DNA of 64,000 nt from Anseranas semipalmata (Eukaryota; Chordata; Aves; Anseriformes; Anseranatidae), in contig VXAA01006068.1 in assembly GCA_013399115.1 (NCBI GenBank), positions 1,080,945-1,144,944 on the forward strand, given 5' to 3'. Numbering within the stretch: the stretch's first letter is position 1; each line of letters begins with the position of its first letter. The position numbers were made by a program, and so were the translations under genes. The notes below the pieces were generated by a model. That model worked only from the letters and a program-made list of their open reading frames with translations, did not search any database and was not told the DNA's origin. Shown piece by piece: positions 26,801 through 38,100 of this stretch.

Positions 26801-29800
26801 AAGTAAGTGTACAATGAGCTCAGGAACATGAGCCACGTGAGGGTGACTAATTCAAACATGAATTCAAACAAGAGAATCCTTGTGTGCCCAGCCCAGCTGG
26901 TGCCGCCTGGATTGTTTTAATCAAACTCTGAAGACAATCAGTTCGGGAAGGAACCTAAGGAAGTTCTGTACAGGTATCATTTCCCTAGGGTATGAGCCTC
27001 AGGGTTAACCTAAGATCAACACAAAAGATATGATTTTCACATAGCAGCATTAAGTAGAACAAGTTCACATTATGTCTTGTACAGCTGACCAAATCTTAAG
27101 CAGTACAGTAAAAGAGACAGACACTTGAATGAAAGAAGACAAAAAGGCCATGAATACAAGGAAATAGGACAATGGTCATTGTCCAGAAATGGATCAATTT
27201 CCCAAAGAGAAGTGGGGTGGGATGGTCACACCTTTGATTTGTTGAAGACTGGGAAAAGACAGAAGCCAGCTACTGCATGTGCCCTAGACCTTACCTCTTT
27301 CTAGAAGCAGGCAAGTCCCCCATAAAAATGGGAACACATTTATAGAGCTTTGAGCAGTTGGGAAAACAAACAGAATAGCCAGCTTATCTTTTAATTTCTC
27401 AGATGACAAATTTTAGAATAGTGGTGTTTTGTACTCCTAAATTTACCTCTGAATTCCTCTGTGGCTTTGAGGATAAGTAACAGATCTCAGCTGTTCTACT
27501 GAAGATCAAAGAAGAGAGGTGGTCACACACTGCAAACACCTGTACAACCTTACCTGGGTTGAGTGTCAAAATAAAGTTAAATTTAAGGGCGGTACATAAG
27601 TGAGTGTTCACCTTGCCTTTCCTCAGTGAGACACCCACCCAGGTCCACCTGTGAGGAGGCAAAGAGACCTTCAAAGTTCAAGGATCCTGCTGGATTTGCA
27701 TTACTTCCATGATGTCCTTATGAATAAGGATTACATTTGATTTTTTCACCGATTTACAGATTATTTTTTGACTGTTGCTCCTCTGTGATATTGTACTTCT
27801 CTACACCAAATGAAAATATTTTACTTTATATTTGCAGCGTGTCTTATTAGTTTGTTTTCTGAAAAAAAATGTGCATCTGTTTGCATGGCACAGCTCTTTT
27901 AGAAGGTAGTATTCAAGCCTAGGGTACATTTTTCAGAACAGTGACCGTGCTCTTTATTTGTTAGTCTGTTCCATCTTCATTGTTATTCCAGCAGCAGGAA
28001 TTAATCTGTGCAGAGGAACACGGATCGAGGGAACAGCAAACAAACAGACTGTTTGTAGTAGCTCTAAGGCTTCCATTATGGGCACCCACACTTACTCTAA
28101 CCCAACAGATCTGCAAACATAAAAAGCGTTTTTACTCCGCACAGTATGAGGAAAACTTCTGTCAGCAAAATACATTTTGACGATGTTGTGTTTAACTTAT
28201 AAATACGTTTTGGCAAAGGCAAAGAAAAGTTATAGTTAGGAAACACCCCCACACTCTGAGATGTCCATGCTGCACACAGGTTTAGACTCTGGTGAGTGCA
28301 CCTCACCTCAGAGAAGCACTGCACCACCGCTAGCTGAAGGACTACTGGCTGCATTTGTGTGGGCACACGTATTTAGAAGTGGCTACAGGGACATGCCATT
28401 ACGTGTTGATCTTCTGAAGTCCTGCTGTCTTTTGCTTTTCCAAAAGTTTCTGAGACCTCTTCCAGGCTTGCAAGGTACAATGCTAAGCAATGCAAAGTAC
28501 CAGCAGTTACAACACAGTGAGCTAAAACAGGGACTAAACAGCAATAGGCCACTGCCATTAACTTAACTCCCCCTACATGTTCACTTACATCTTTAAACTA
28601 AGAGAGCTCCTTCTTTTTCAAAATACTCCCAAATGAAAATATTTCAATTATTTTATTGCTCTTTGTTAGACCCTTTGAATTTCTATCATGTCTGCTTTTG
28701 CTCTCTTCCATGTCAGAAATCATGACAGATTAAAGCATTCCAATAATTCATTAAATAACATGCCTTTACTAGAACTACTTGCTTTAATTTTTCATGGTTT
28801 TGTCCAGAAGTGCATGCTGAGCGAGTGACAGTGAATCCAAGTTTCCTTCCTGACTAGCTGTGGTTAACTGGAATACAAAAACTGTGTCAAATATTTTTCT
28901 ATACTCCTTAAGGTGAACTGGTCATATTTCTTCTATGCAGTTTTATATACTGTTTCAGGTTATATAATTATTTAGGTTCATTAGATAACAAATAATGAGT
29001 TCTGCAAATGGTGCTTCAGCTGTTTCCAGCCATCCTGTCCAAACAGTTAAGTCTTAGGCAAATCCTTTCGACATCTTGCTATTAACATCATCTTATTCTT
29101 TCCTCCTTTTCATCATTTAATTAGTTTAGTTGCCATTTGAAAAAGCTGAATAGGCACACCTGAAAAATAGCAATATAAGTGACACTGCAGTGGAAAACAA
29201 AGAAAAACATAGTTTTTGCAAGTTGCAATCCCCATATCTGGTAGTATCTAATGTTGCAGTTATTAACATTTTTTTACACTCTTTTGAAGACCTTCCATCC
29301 CCTCCCCAGGGGTCTGTAAAGTTTCAGCTCCTTAGAATCACTGTTCTAGCATATGAAAAGCCATGAACCACATTTCTAACCAGTATCTCTAGAAAACTAG
29401 ATGTGTACTGCTTATTTCTTGATATTTACGTCTATAACCAACACATGCAAGACAGATTTTGAACACAAGTAAGAATTTCTTCAGCCATGTAGCCAGTCTT
29501 CTCTCAATTAGGGTACTGGTGTTTTCCAGAATGTCTGCCAGAATGTAAGAGCACTCACACATGAATAAAAACACACAAAATACAGAAAATGGCACATTCC
29601 TAACATTTTAGAAGTGATATTATTTGAAAGCACAACTGCACACAGAAGGGAACGTTGTACCCACTATAGAAAAAAAGGCCCAAAAATCACATTTGTTTTA
29701 ATTGTTAACTGGTCTGTAATTACCACTGTTCTAAAGATTTATTTTTATTTTTTACTCAGTAAAACAAAAGGCAAGGGACACATTTTTTTGAACAGTTCAT

Positions 29801-30184
29801 AGCTGTTATACATGACAAATATATGAGTAGGCTAATAACGGCAAGTATATTTGCAAATTACTTTTAAAATATTCCAGACTTTGTGTCTACTATAAATTGC
29901 AGCAGGTCTGATATAACAGAGGAGATCTCAAGCGTGTAGTCTGCTGCTTAGTCTGCTTGTGTAGTCTGCCTTATTTAATCCAAGAAACTCCAAAGGATTA
30001 TTCAGAGCATTTAAGGAAAGAGTCTAATTTTCTCTATTGAGGGAAGTAAAGATTTTAACTTTAGATCTTTAACTTAGTTCCTTGTACTAGACTGCAAACA
30101 CTTATCTATTACTCGAGGTTGTAATACCCAATTAACTGGAAAAAAATCTTCACGAAGATTGGATGAATGATCATGAAATCTCAC
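23867..30184. other. intron containing the palindrome cluster
   Basis: Apart from the AT-rich palindromes near 26.5 kb, I see no gene or known mobile element. The last bases are the donor GTGAGA (minus strand) of the TM9 exon at 30179-30184. Confidence 0.7.
26513..26622. repeat. AT-rich palindrome cluster with (TA)n core
   Basis: The perfect 26-base palindrome at 26580-26605 has ATACTCTATTAATAGAGTAT at its centre. A near-identical copy (one mismatch within 22 bases) lies 63 bases upstream at 26519-26540. Between them is a TATATATATA run (26541-26560) and a GAGTATT-A-AATACTC inverted repeat (about 26575-26589). Such DNA could extrude as hairpins and is prone to replication slippage. No transposon family is recognised. 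Confidence 0.85.
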
Positions 30185-30305
30185 CTGTATTTTGTGCAGC
30201 TAGAGTTTTGATGTGAAGGATCTGGTGGATTAAGTGTGATTCTTGGCGAGACCTGAGCTGATAGCAAAAATCCCGAAGCTAGGATAATGAGTGCTACAGC
30301 AGTAC
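30185..30305 (-). CDS. SLC2A13: SLC2A13 internal exon: TM9 and start of loop 9
   Basis: This 121-base exon lies between an acceptor (CTGTATTTTAG) and a donor (CAG then GTGAGA). It is phase 1 in and phase 2 out, with 39 full codons. Joined to the preceding exon it completes a glycine codon, giving [17 protein letters not shown]. The first part, [17 protein letters not shown], is a hydrophobic helix matching TM9. The rest, [19 protein letters not shown] and onwards, begins the long extracellular loop 9 typical of HMIT. It contains an NSS glycosylation sequon and a cysteine. Class III GLUTs are N-glycosylated in loop 9, so the sequon fits the family. Too short to be found by a 60-codon ORF cutoff, the exon was recognised from the sequence and from phase agreement with both neighbours. 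Confidence 0.94.
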
Positions 30306-31634
30306 CTAAAATACAGATAGAGAACAATGTGATACTTCTCTCCAGAGAACATGAAATAATTCTCTATTGAACTGAGCTATGCTTGGGAAAGCAAGGCACC
30401 CCATTATTATGCATACAGCATTTGCCATTACACTGAGCAGTAGTGATGAGAATCTAAGAAAAATACCCTTTGCTACATTCCCATCTTGAATTAGGTTAGG
30501 TGTTAAAGTCAAGTGCATCAGGTTTAATGTCCAGATATTAAATTAATAGGTTGAGACTATTTTGTGGTATGTAGAATTGAAGACTGCATGAATGAACAGA
30601 TATATTTTTTTCAGTGTTGAAAATAATGCTGTAAAGGTAAAATTTAATAGTGATGTTTAAATCATCACACTTCCTCCCACTCCCAGACTTGCAGGCTTTC
30701 CTGTAAAACAGAAAATAGCATCAGCTGTTTCATCAATTATTCTTCCCTTTGTGAAACGACAGAAATTGGACTTTTCATAAAAATGCCACCAAAACGTCCA
30801 ACTGCAATTTCTGAATTTCTTGTTTCAAACAGCACACATAACAAATCTGCTAGGAAAGAGCCCCCTCCATCTGTTTGCTTCTGACCCCAGCAAATTCCTT
30901 GTGCGTGTACAAGATTCATACTTTGTAAAACAGGTCATTACTAAAGCATCACATAGTTTTCCTACCTGATTCGTCACACACAGAGCATATGCTGTATCAT
31001 TTTAATGAAATTAATATAATTCTTCACCAAGAATACTGCAACTAACCCAAACTCAGACACCTTGAAACATTTACACCTTGCTACTTGATGAAGCATCTAA
31101 GTCTATGTCGTATAAAATACCCTCTATCCTTGCTTCTTATGTGGCATATTTTGAGAGGTCCCACAGACCATGCATAGTCTGATGTATAGACAACCAATAC
31201 TAAATATACGAAACTAGTTATAACTTTGTGAGTTAGCTACTGATTATTTAATAACGTTACCCTTACCATACAAAAATAGACTCACACACCACTGAAGCAC
31301 ATCCCAATCGGAAGGCAGCATACATTTAGAAGTGTGCAATGACATAGCTTAATGGTTAAGGGCAAATGAAGAATACTTTGTTCAGTTCAAAATACTCCTC
31401 AGCAACCCTTTGCTCTGTACATTAGAAATTCTCAGGAATACATCTGTGCAAACCTTCAAAAAAAATGCTACTGCATTAAAAACATTAACATATCACTCCT
31501 ATCACTCTCTAAGAAATTACATGTTCTCATATATGGTTTTTATTGTTTTGGCAGTTTTGGGGGTGGGTCAGGGATGGTGCACTTAAAGGGAAAAAAAAAA
31601 GAGTTTCCTAGCAGGCAAACCCATCAAGTGCATG

Positions 31635-31658
31635 TTTTTTTTTTTGTTTTTTTTTTTT
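31635..31658. repeat. T-rich homopolymer
   Basis: Eleven T, one G and twelve T. A ten-base A run lies 34 bases upstream at 31591-31600, so the pair could form a hairpin in RNA. Confidence 0.95.
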
Positions 31659-32850
31659 CTGAGGTATAAATAATATCTTAAGCACCAAGATAATAATAGT
31701 AGAATTCATGAATGTGTCTGTGCAGCAGCCATGGCTAATAGGCATGAATATGCACAAACTCAAGATTATTGGACCACACATTTACCTGAACCGAAGCAAC
31801 TAAGACCTTAAACTCAATCACAAACTACAGGTGAGAAAGCACCTATCCACCATAAAATGTAATTTCAATTTATTCTAAACTGGGCTTTGTACTGCTACGA
31901 CTACCAGGTATGCTGACAAACCCAGTTTTCTGGGCAGGCGTGATATTGTACTGGATTTACTGTACTTTCTGTGTTTCTGTATACTTTCAAAATGCCATAA
32001 ACCAGACAGCAAATATATTTAGACAGGGCCTATAATCTTATTTATATTCATTCTAAATATGCCTTATCTGTCTTTCAAGTTAACCAAATACACTAACACA
32101 CAGTTACAGTACCTCTGCAAATGTTTTATTTCTTTGGAAAAGTACTGAATATATAAAATTGGTGAATGAAGTTTATTATATGTTGTCATTCTGCAGAAAG
32201 TTTGTCTAAGATTAACAAAAACATACAATTACAGTATGCCATTAACTGAGATGAAAAAAAAGGTAAATATCCTGAAGATATTTTAGATTCCCTCTGCTAC
32301 AAACAGAGATACAAATTGTCAAATGCCCAAATACCACCATGCTTTCAAATGCCAGTTTCTGGAGGAGTAAAAGGAAAAAAAAAAAAATGGGTACTGCACT
32401 TGTCAAAATTCCCACGTTTCCCAATGAACAACTTCGAAAAAAGAAACGAACTGAAGAAAAAGAGCAAAAGAAAGATGAAGAATTGTTGCCAGGATATTCA
32501 ATGAGCAGGAAACTAAGAGGAATCAGTGACTAACTATTGTAGGTGTGATTTATTCTTTCACTTTTTTTTTTAGCAGAAGCAGTTTGTTATTGTTTTCATA
32601 ATACTTCTGGATATATTATAAAGGTTACGTTTTTCAAAAGTTGCTGATATTTTGAAAAATATAAAAATACATTAAATTAAATGTAAAATAGGTGTCTCCC
32701 AAATGTTTTCAGAAAGCAGGAAAAGCTTCATGAGTTTACAAATTTAACTAAGAGTATGCTGGCGTTTAATCAAAATATTAATGTTACTATTTTTTTTACC
32801 TATTGTTCTCGTAGGTTATCAAACAAAAACATCAAATCAATTAACCTTTA

Positions 32851-32877
32851 CAAACAAACAAACAAAAAAAACAACAA
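32851..32877. repeat. (CAAA)n-like simple repeat
   Basis: CAAACAAACAAACAAAAAAA followed by ACAACAAC. A similar shorter (CAAA)n run lies at about 34739-34755. Confidence 0.9.
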
Positions 32878-35030
32878 CCTTGTGCAGAAGGCAAAGGTTT
32901 TGCCCTCATTTTATGTAATGGGAAACTGGGGCATATATGGTTTCTCCAAAGACCAGAAAAGCAGCCAGTGTAATAACTCCGCGTTAAAGCTGACTTCCTT
33001 AGAAACACAGACCAAAACAGAGCACTAAAATACAAGTTTACCACGAGAAAACTCATTATTGAAAACAAATCCATCAGCAGATTTAGTAATTAACATTTTA
33101 GCCCTCCTGCTGAGTAAAGCACATCATACCCACCACTACTTAAATCTGTGTCAATCCTTGCATAAAAAAAACTCTGAAAAGCACAGAGAGATGACATATG
33201 ATTTCATTATTGTCATTATTTGTGCCATATTTTCCTTAAGCAGAGACCATAGGATAAAGATCACAGTAAGAACACAGCATGGGTCAAGTGATGCTGCAGA
33301 CTGACAGTGGGCCACCAACCACAGAACGAGGAACATGAATATTATTTCTAGTTAATTTGTGTCCAGATATCATAAACAAATGACCCTTAACTGTATTATT
33401 TTCCTTTGTTACTTCTGTGCCTTTTTCTATCTTCTCATCTGTTCCACGACTCATGCTTTGCAAGACATGTTAGGATCTACATTTCAAACTTACAACCTTC
33501 GAATTTGTCAACCAGGGCCAGAAAACAAAGAGTTCTGTGATTGTGTGGAAAGTCCAAGGAGGAATCAAACCTGTACAGGGCTTCCAAACAAGCAATGAGC
33601 CCCTGAGGGGCTGGCCACACATATGAGGTATCAGGGCCTAATACATAAATACTCCTTTCCAATAGAGTATGAATGAGAGGCAGCACCCACAAAACAAGTC
33701 TCAGGAGAATGCCATGAGACTTGCACTTCACAGGAAGACAAGAAAACACACAAGTACTACAGGGAATGGTACAGGACTGGGTCTTTTCCCTCTGAAAGAC
33801 TTGATACTGGCTATGTGGATAAACTATGTTGGACCACAAGTTCAGAAACCTAAAAACATTTTAGGTTTATCAGCTCCAAATCAAGACAGTAACACACCAA
33901 ATACAGATTTATTATAACTTAGAAATACCAAACTGACTCCAAAGTGCATGTTTTAATTTACCAGTTCGGGTAATTGTATTGTACCACATGTGACACCACA
34001 GTCACCATTCAGCCTATATGAATGCATTCAAACTCCGTAAGCACAGACTGAGTGCTGTCCCTGGGGGACTGCAGATCGGCAGCAACCTGGCAGGTGGTCC
34101 CCCTCTGCTGTGTCACATTAACAGCAAGTCTGGGTCCACAGCAGGGACAACAGAACAAGATATGGAGACATTAGGCCTTGCCAGCTTAGAAGCAGGAACC
34201 ATTTCTCTCTCTTTTTCCAAACCCTGGTCTTGGAAACATCTCAGCTTCTCAGGTGTTCAGGCAGGGGCAGGTTCCTGCTGCAGATGGCTTCAGCCAGAAC
34301 GGGCACTTACAAGGGCGCAAGCAGGGACGGGCCAGGGAAGCAGCAGGATGCTGCTGGCCGTAGGCAAGACTGCTAGCTCTGCCCTTCCAGCCCGAAGAGA
34401 TGGATGCGTCGCTGAGTTACGGTGCTTGAATATATGGACAAAATGCGGAAATTCAGAATTCTGTGGTTTTGTACCTCATGCATGATACTAATTACAGTCA
34501 CCTTAATGCAGGTAATGCATCGACTGTATTGTATTTGAGATAACTATGCAAAGAACTGCATTACTTTACTTACTAAGAACTACAATACTGTGATGGCTAT
34601 GTGATATGCTTTCTCCAGTAGTTCTTGATAAAACGTTCTGAATTCACATCAGTGAGCCAGAAATCGCACATCACAGACAGCATATGAGATCTAAGAACTA
34701 ACTAGCTGTGAAGTTCCAAGTATCTGATTCCTTATACCAAAACAAACAAACAAAAGAAGTATAAAAAGCTAAGCAAAAACATTGTCAAACATAGCTTGAA
34801 GAAGAAACTGAACCTGAAAAACAACATGTTAAACCTCTATTTTTATAACTCTCTCTTGGCTGTGGTACTGTATTACTATTCTTGAAAAGCTACATGACTT
34901 CAGTGAGGAGACAGGGGTCAACATCATTAGTTTGAAGAGGATTACTTTAATAAAATTAGCACTTGAAACTTTACCTTTGTTTTATTTATGTTACTATGAG
35001 GACTATACAATTCACTCATGAAGCACTCAC

Positions 35031-35194
35031 CTGTTAAGCTGCCAAGTGTAAGTTTCCGGCGACCCATCCTTTCAACAAGCCAGACTCCCACGAGAGTGAA
35101 AATGAAGTTTATAAATGCTGTGAGGGCGGCCAGCCAGATCGCAAGCCTGTCGTCTTGAACTCCCGACATCTGCAGAATGGTAGCACTGTAGTAC
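35031..35194 (-). CDS. SLC2A13: SLC2A13 internal exon: TM7-TM8 and RxGRR loop
   Basis: This 164-base exon belongs to the H+/myo-inositol symporter of the plasma membrane, a class III member of the GLUT (major facilitator) family. The acceptor reads TTGCAG before GTACTAC, and the donor reads AACAG then GTGAGT. The exon supplies one base finishing a codon, 54 codons and one base (phase 2 in, phase 1 out). The peptide starts [12 protein letters not shown], the segment following the family's QLSGINTIM substrate-binding stretch in TM7. It continues through a hydrophobic TM8 ([20 protein letters not shown]) and ends with [14 protein letters not shown], which carries the sugar-porter RxGRR motif of the cytoplasmic loop 8-9. 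The reading frame is intact and nothing suggests a pseudogene. A longer open frame reads through both splice sites and should not be taken as the exon limits. Confidence 0.95.
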
Positions 35195-38100
35195 CTGCAA
35201 GCGCGTGGAGAGACAGACACTGCTGATTTGAATTTGGCTCATATTATACTTCCTGACTGTAAATGAAAGAAGATCGTAACAAATATCAAGCGTGACCTCC
35301 TGCATATGCAGCCACAGACTGACACCCAATTACCCTAGGAAATCAGGCATCACCAAGGCACAACTTGCACTTGACTGAAGGACATCAAGAGATGAATTGA
35401 TGTTCCTTTGGCTGTTTATATTTCCAATGATCGATCATACTCTGCTAGAAATGGGGTCTGCATTTTTAATTTAAATAAATCTGCACAGCCATTCCTTTGT
35501 GCTCTATCTTTTTTCTGCCAAAACGTGGGATTTCAGCACTTAGTGTACCATCTAGGGAAAGACAGCTCAAAAGTTAAATGTGTTTTCACTGCCATTAAAG
35601 GTCACACAGAACTAATCTATGGTATCCAACATGTTGCAACCTATCCTCCCAACCTCCTGGTTTTAGGTTTTGCAGTTTAAATTCCCTGCTGCCAGCTTGC
35701 CTGACACTCTCCATTGCATTACTTCTGTCTAGCCAGAATGCAATCGTTTTGAAATGTGTTAGCACCACATGGCAGGAATGTGAATCTGCACCAAACAGGA
35801 GCATTTGACAGAAGTTTCTATTTCATTTTAAAATGAATCAACCATTCCACACAAACAGGAACTCATAAATAACTCAAATGAATAAAATGAAAAGGAAGTC
35901 TTCTATTGTTTTTCACAGAGAACAGATGAATACAGATATTGTGCCTATGTTCTCAGGGAGAGCTCAATAAACCTTCAAGAAAACACACAAGTAGTTTTGT
36001 TCAAGTTGCCTAAGCACTTTTCATCTTGTTCTGTTAATTTGTGCCAACTGCAATACTGAATATTCAATCCCTCACATACCTAGCAGCCCCTGGGCTTTCA
36101 CACAGTAATAACCATCAAAACCATCTACGCTCAGGTTTCTTTTTTCCCCTGGTCGAAATGCAGCTTGCTTTAAATGCCACCCATTGTCTTAATGCCCAGA
36201 CGTGTTACCCTCAGAAATTTTAGAATAAAAAACATGTGGACCACTAAGAATAAAACACCTTTTATATCAAACCAATAACCCATGACGGACAATAGGCTCA
36301 GCTGACTGCTTGTGAAAGTGCCTGAGCCAGCTGAGACACTACCAGTCACAAATTACTGCACCTATGGCTGATGTTACTGACTCCCCTGTTCACTGGGACA
36401 ACATCTTTAGATCCTCCTGGTTCCCTTCCTCAGCTCCTCTTCCTCACCAATGCTGCCATTTGAGACTAAGCAAGCAGCTCCTGGGGCCTGGGGTGCAGCA
36501 AGAGAGGATCCCCAGAGTGAAGCTGCTGGTGCTGAGGACCTGGTGTCTCCATGCACTCATGGTTTGAGCCTGGCTCCATGGATGACCCGCCCACTAGTAA
36601 CGGGAACTTCTCTTCCAGGCTCGTTTCGTCTGAAACAAAGAATTGCATCCTCTGAGATCACTACAGCAGTGTGAATCTTGGAGAGATGGAGATTCACAGA
36701 GCATAGACGTGATCTGAATTAAAATGCTAATGTTCATGCGCCCTCGCTTCTTAAGGCTCTCTAAATTAAATTGCTAACTGCTTGTCAAAACTTGCATCAT
36801 ACTGCACTGCTCCAGTCACCAAAATCATCCAGGCAGTCTCTGATCTCCCAATACTGCCTTTCTTTTTGTTCTTATAGGTTAGGATAATAACAACAAATGT
36901 CAAGTCTTGGCCCACTGACACCTACTATGAGACTCCTATTTACTTCAACCAGATAAGGCTTCATGAAGCCACCTTTAACTCTATGCATCTTCTTGAAATC
37001 CAGTTCTGCTGTGAAGCCAGAAATTGCCAGTTGTCAGCAGCAATGTATAGTGCGTTGATACTAGATAGTTAAAAAAGCAAAGAATAAAGAATCACTTGAA
37101 AGCATGTAGATGTCTACTTCCAGACATATACAAACAGGCACCACACACACCCGACACTCTTCTTAGTTGCTTTTTGCACTCAGTGGTTATATATTCTCAG
37201 CTAGAAGCTCACCATTTATCCATAAATAAACAACATATTTCACTCCTATGAAAAACAAAACAGGGAAGTTTATAATCTGCAAAGCCAAATGACATGCTAA
37301 CACAGCTTGGCTGCTGGGCAACGATGTTAATGTTTATTATGGCATAGCAATCCAATTTCAAAAATTTAAAAGAATACTTGCATAAGTACTAAATATATTT
37401 GCTTATGTTAAGCTATTTCAGTATTCACGTTTTTAATACCAACCTGTGCGGCCCTAACTGCCTATTAATGCAACAACATCACAAGTCTTTTTAATTTCTT
37501 CCTGACAGGGAGAAAAACTGTGTGGCAGGAAAAGGTCAAGCTGTGATATTATGCAACCACAGTAAACACTGCTCCTATGGGGAATGCAATGTCAGTGACA
37601 AAGTTTGGCAGTCCTAATTTATTTTCTAAAACATAAAGAAAATGATAAAAGCACATGCATGTCCTTGGAATTTTAAAACAAGTTCTTTATCTTTAAAAGC
37701 AGATAAATACAATTACAAAACCACACAAAGTAACTGAGTCAGATACATATAAAAAGATTTTAATATGGATCATTTGCTAGGATGTTAAAACTATGAAGCT
37801 GTTCTATCAAGAGTAAAAAGAGCATTTCCACATTAAAGAATCCCCAGACTAATCTTTTTACTACATACATTACTACATACGTGCTACTACATACGTGTAC
37901 TGAAAATGCGCAGTATAGATTTGGAGAAAATTACCCCACACACACTTTCCTCCCTCGCCTCCTTTAAGGAGTCAGTATATTTTTAAAGTGACTATATCTA
38001 ATGTTTGAAGAAAAGGAGAATGCCCCCTTCAAGCAGGTCTTTAGACAATCCAAACGCATCAAGTCCCAGGTTAGCTTATTCAGTAGCAGAGGAGATCATG

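Larger units (their letters stand above)
30306..35030. other. 4.7-kb intron between TM8 and TM9 exons
   Basis: It starts on the minus strand with GTGAGT (35025-35030) and ends with CTGTATTTTAG. It holds homopolymers at 31.6 kb, a CAAA repeat, and two plus-strand open frames (32339-32533, Lys/Glu-rich; 34018-34485, GC-rich) that I do not call genes. No CR1 is found. Confidence 0.75.

Noticed and set aside
31591..31658. A run followed by T run, possible hairpin or processed pseudogene tail
   Set aside because: No coding or SINE body is attached. Homopolymers of this size are common in introns.
34018..34485. 155-codon plus-strand open frame, GC-richer than its surroundings
   Set aside because: A few frames of this length are expected by chance in 64 kb. 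There is no recognisable domain, splice context or homology, and it is antisense within the 4.7-kb SLC2A13 intron.
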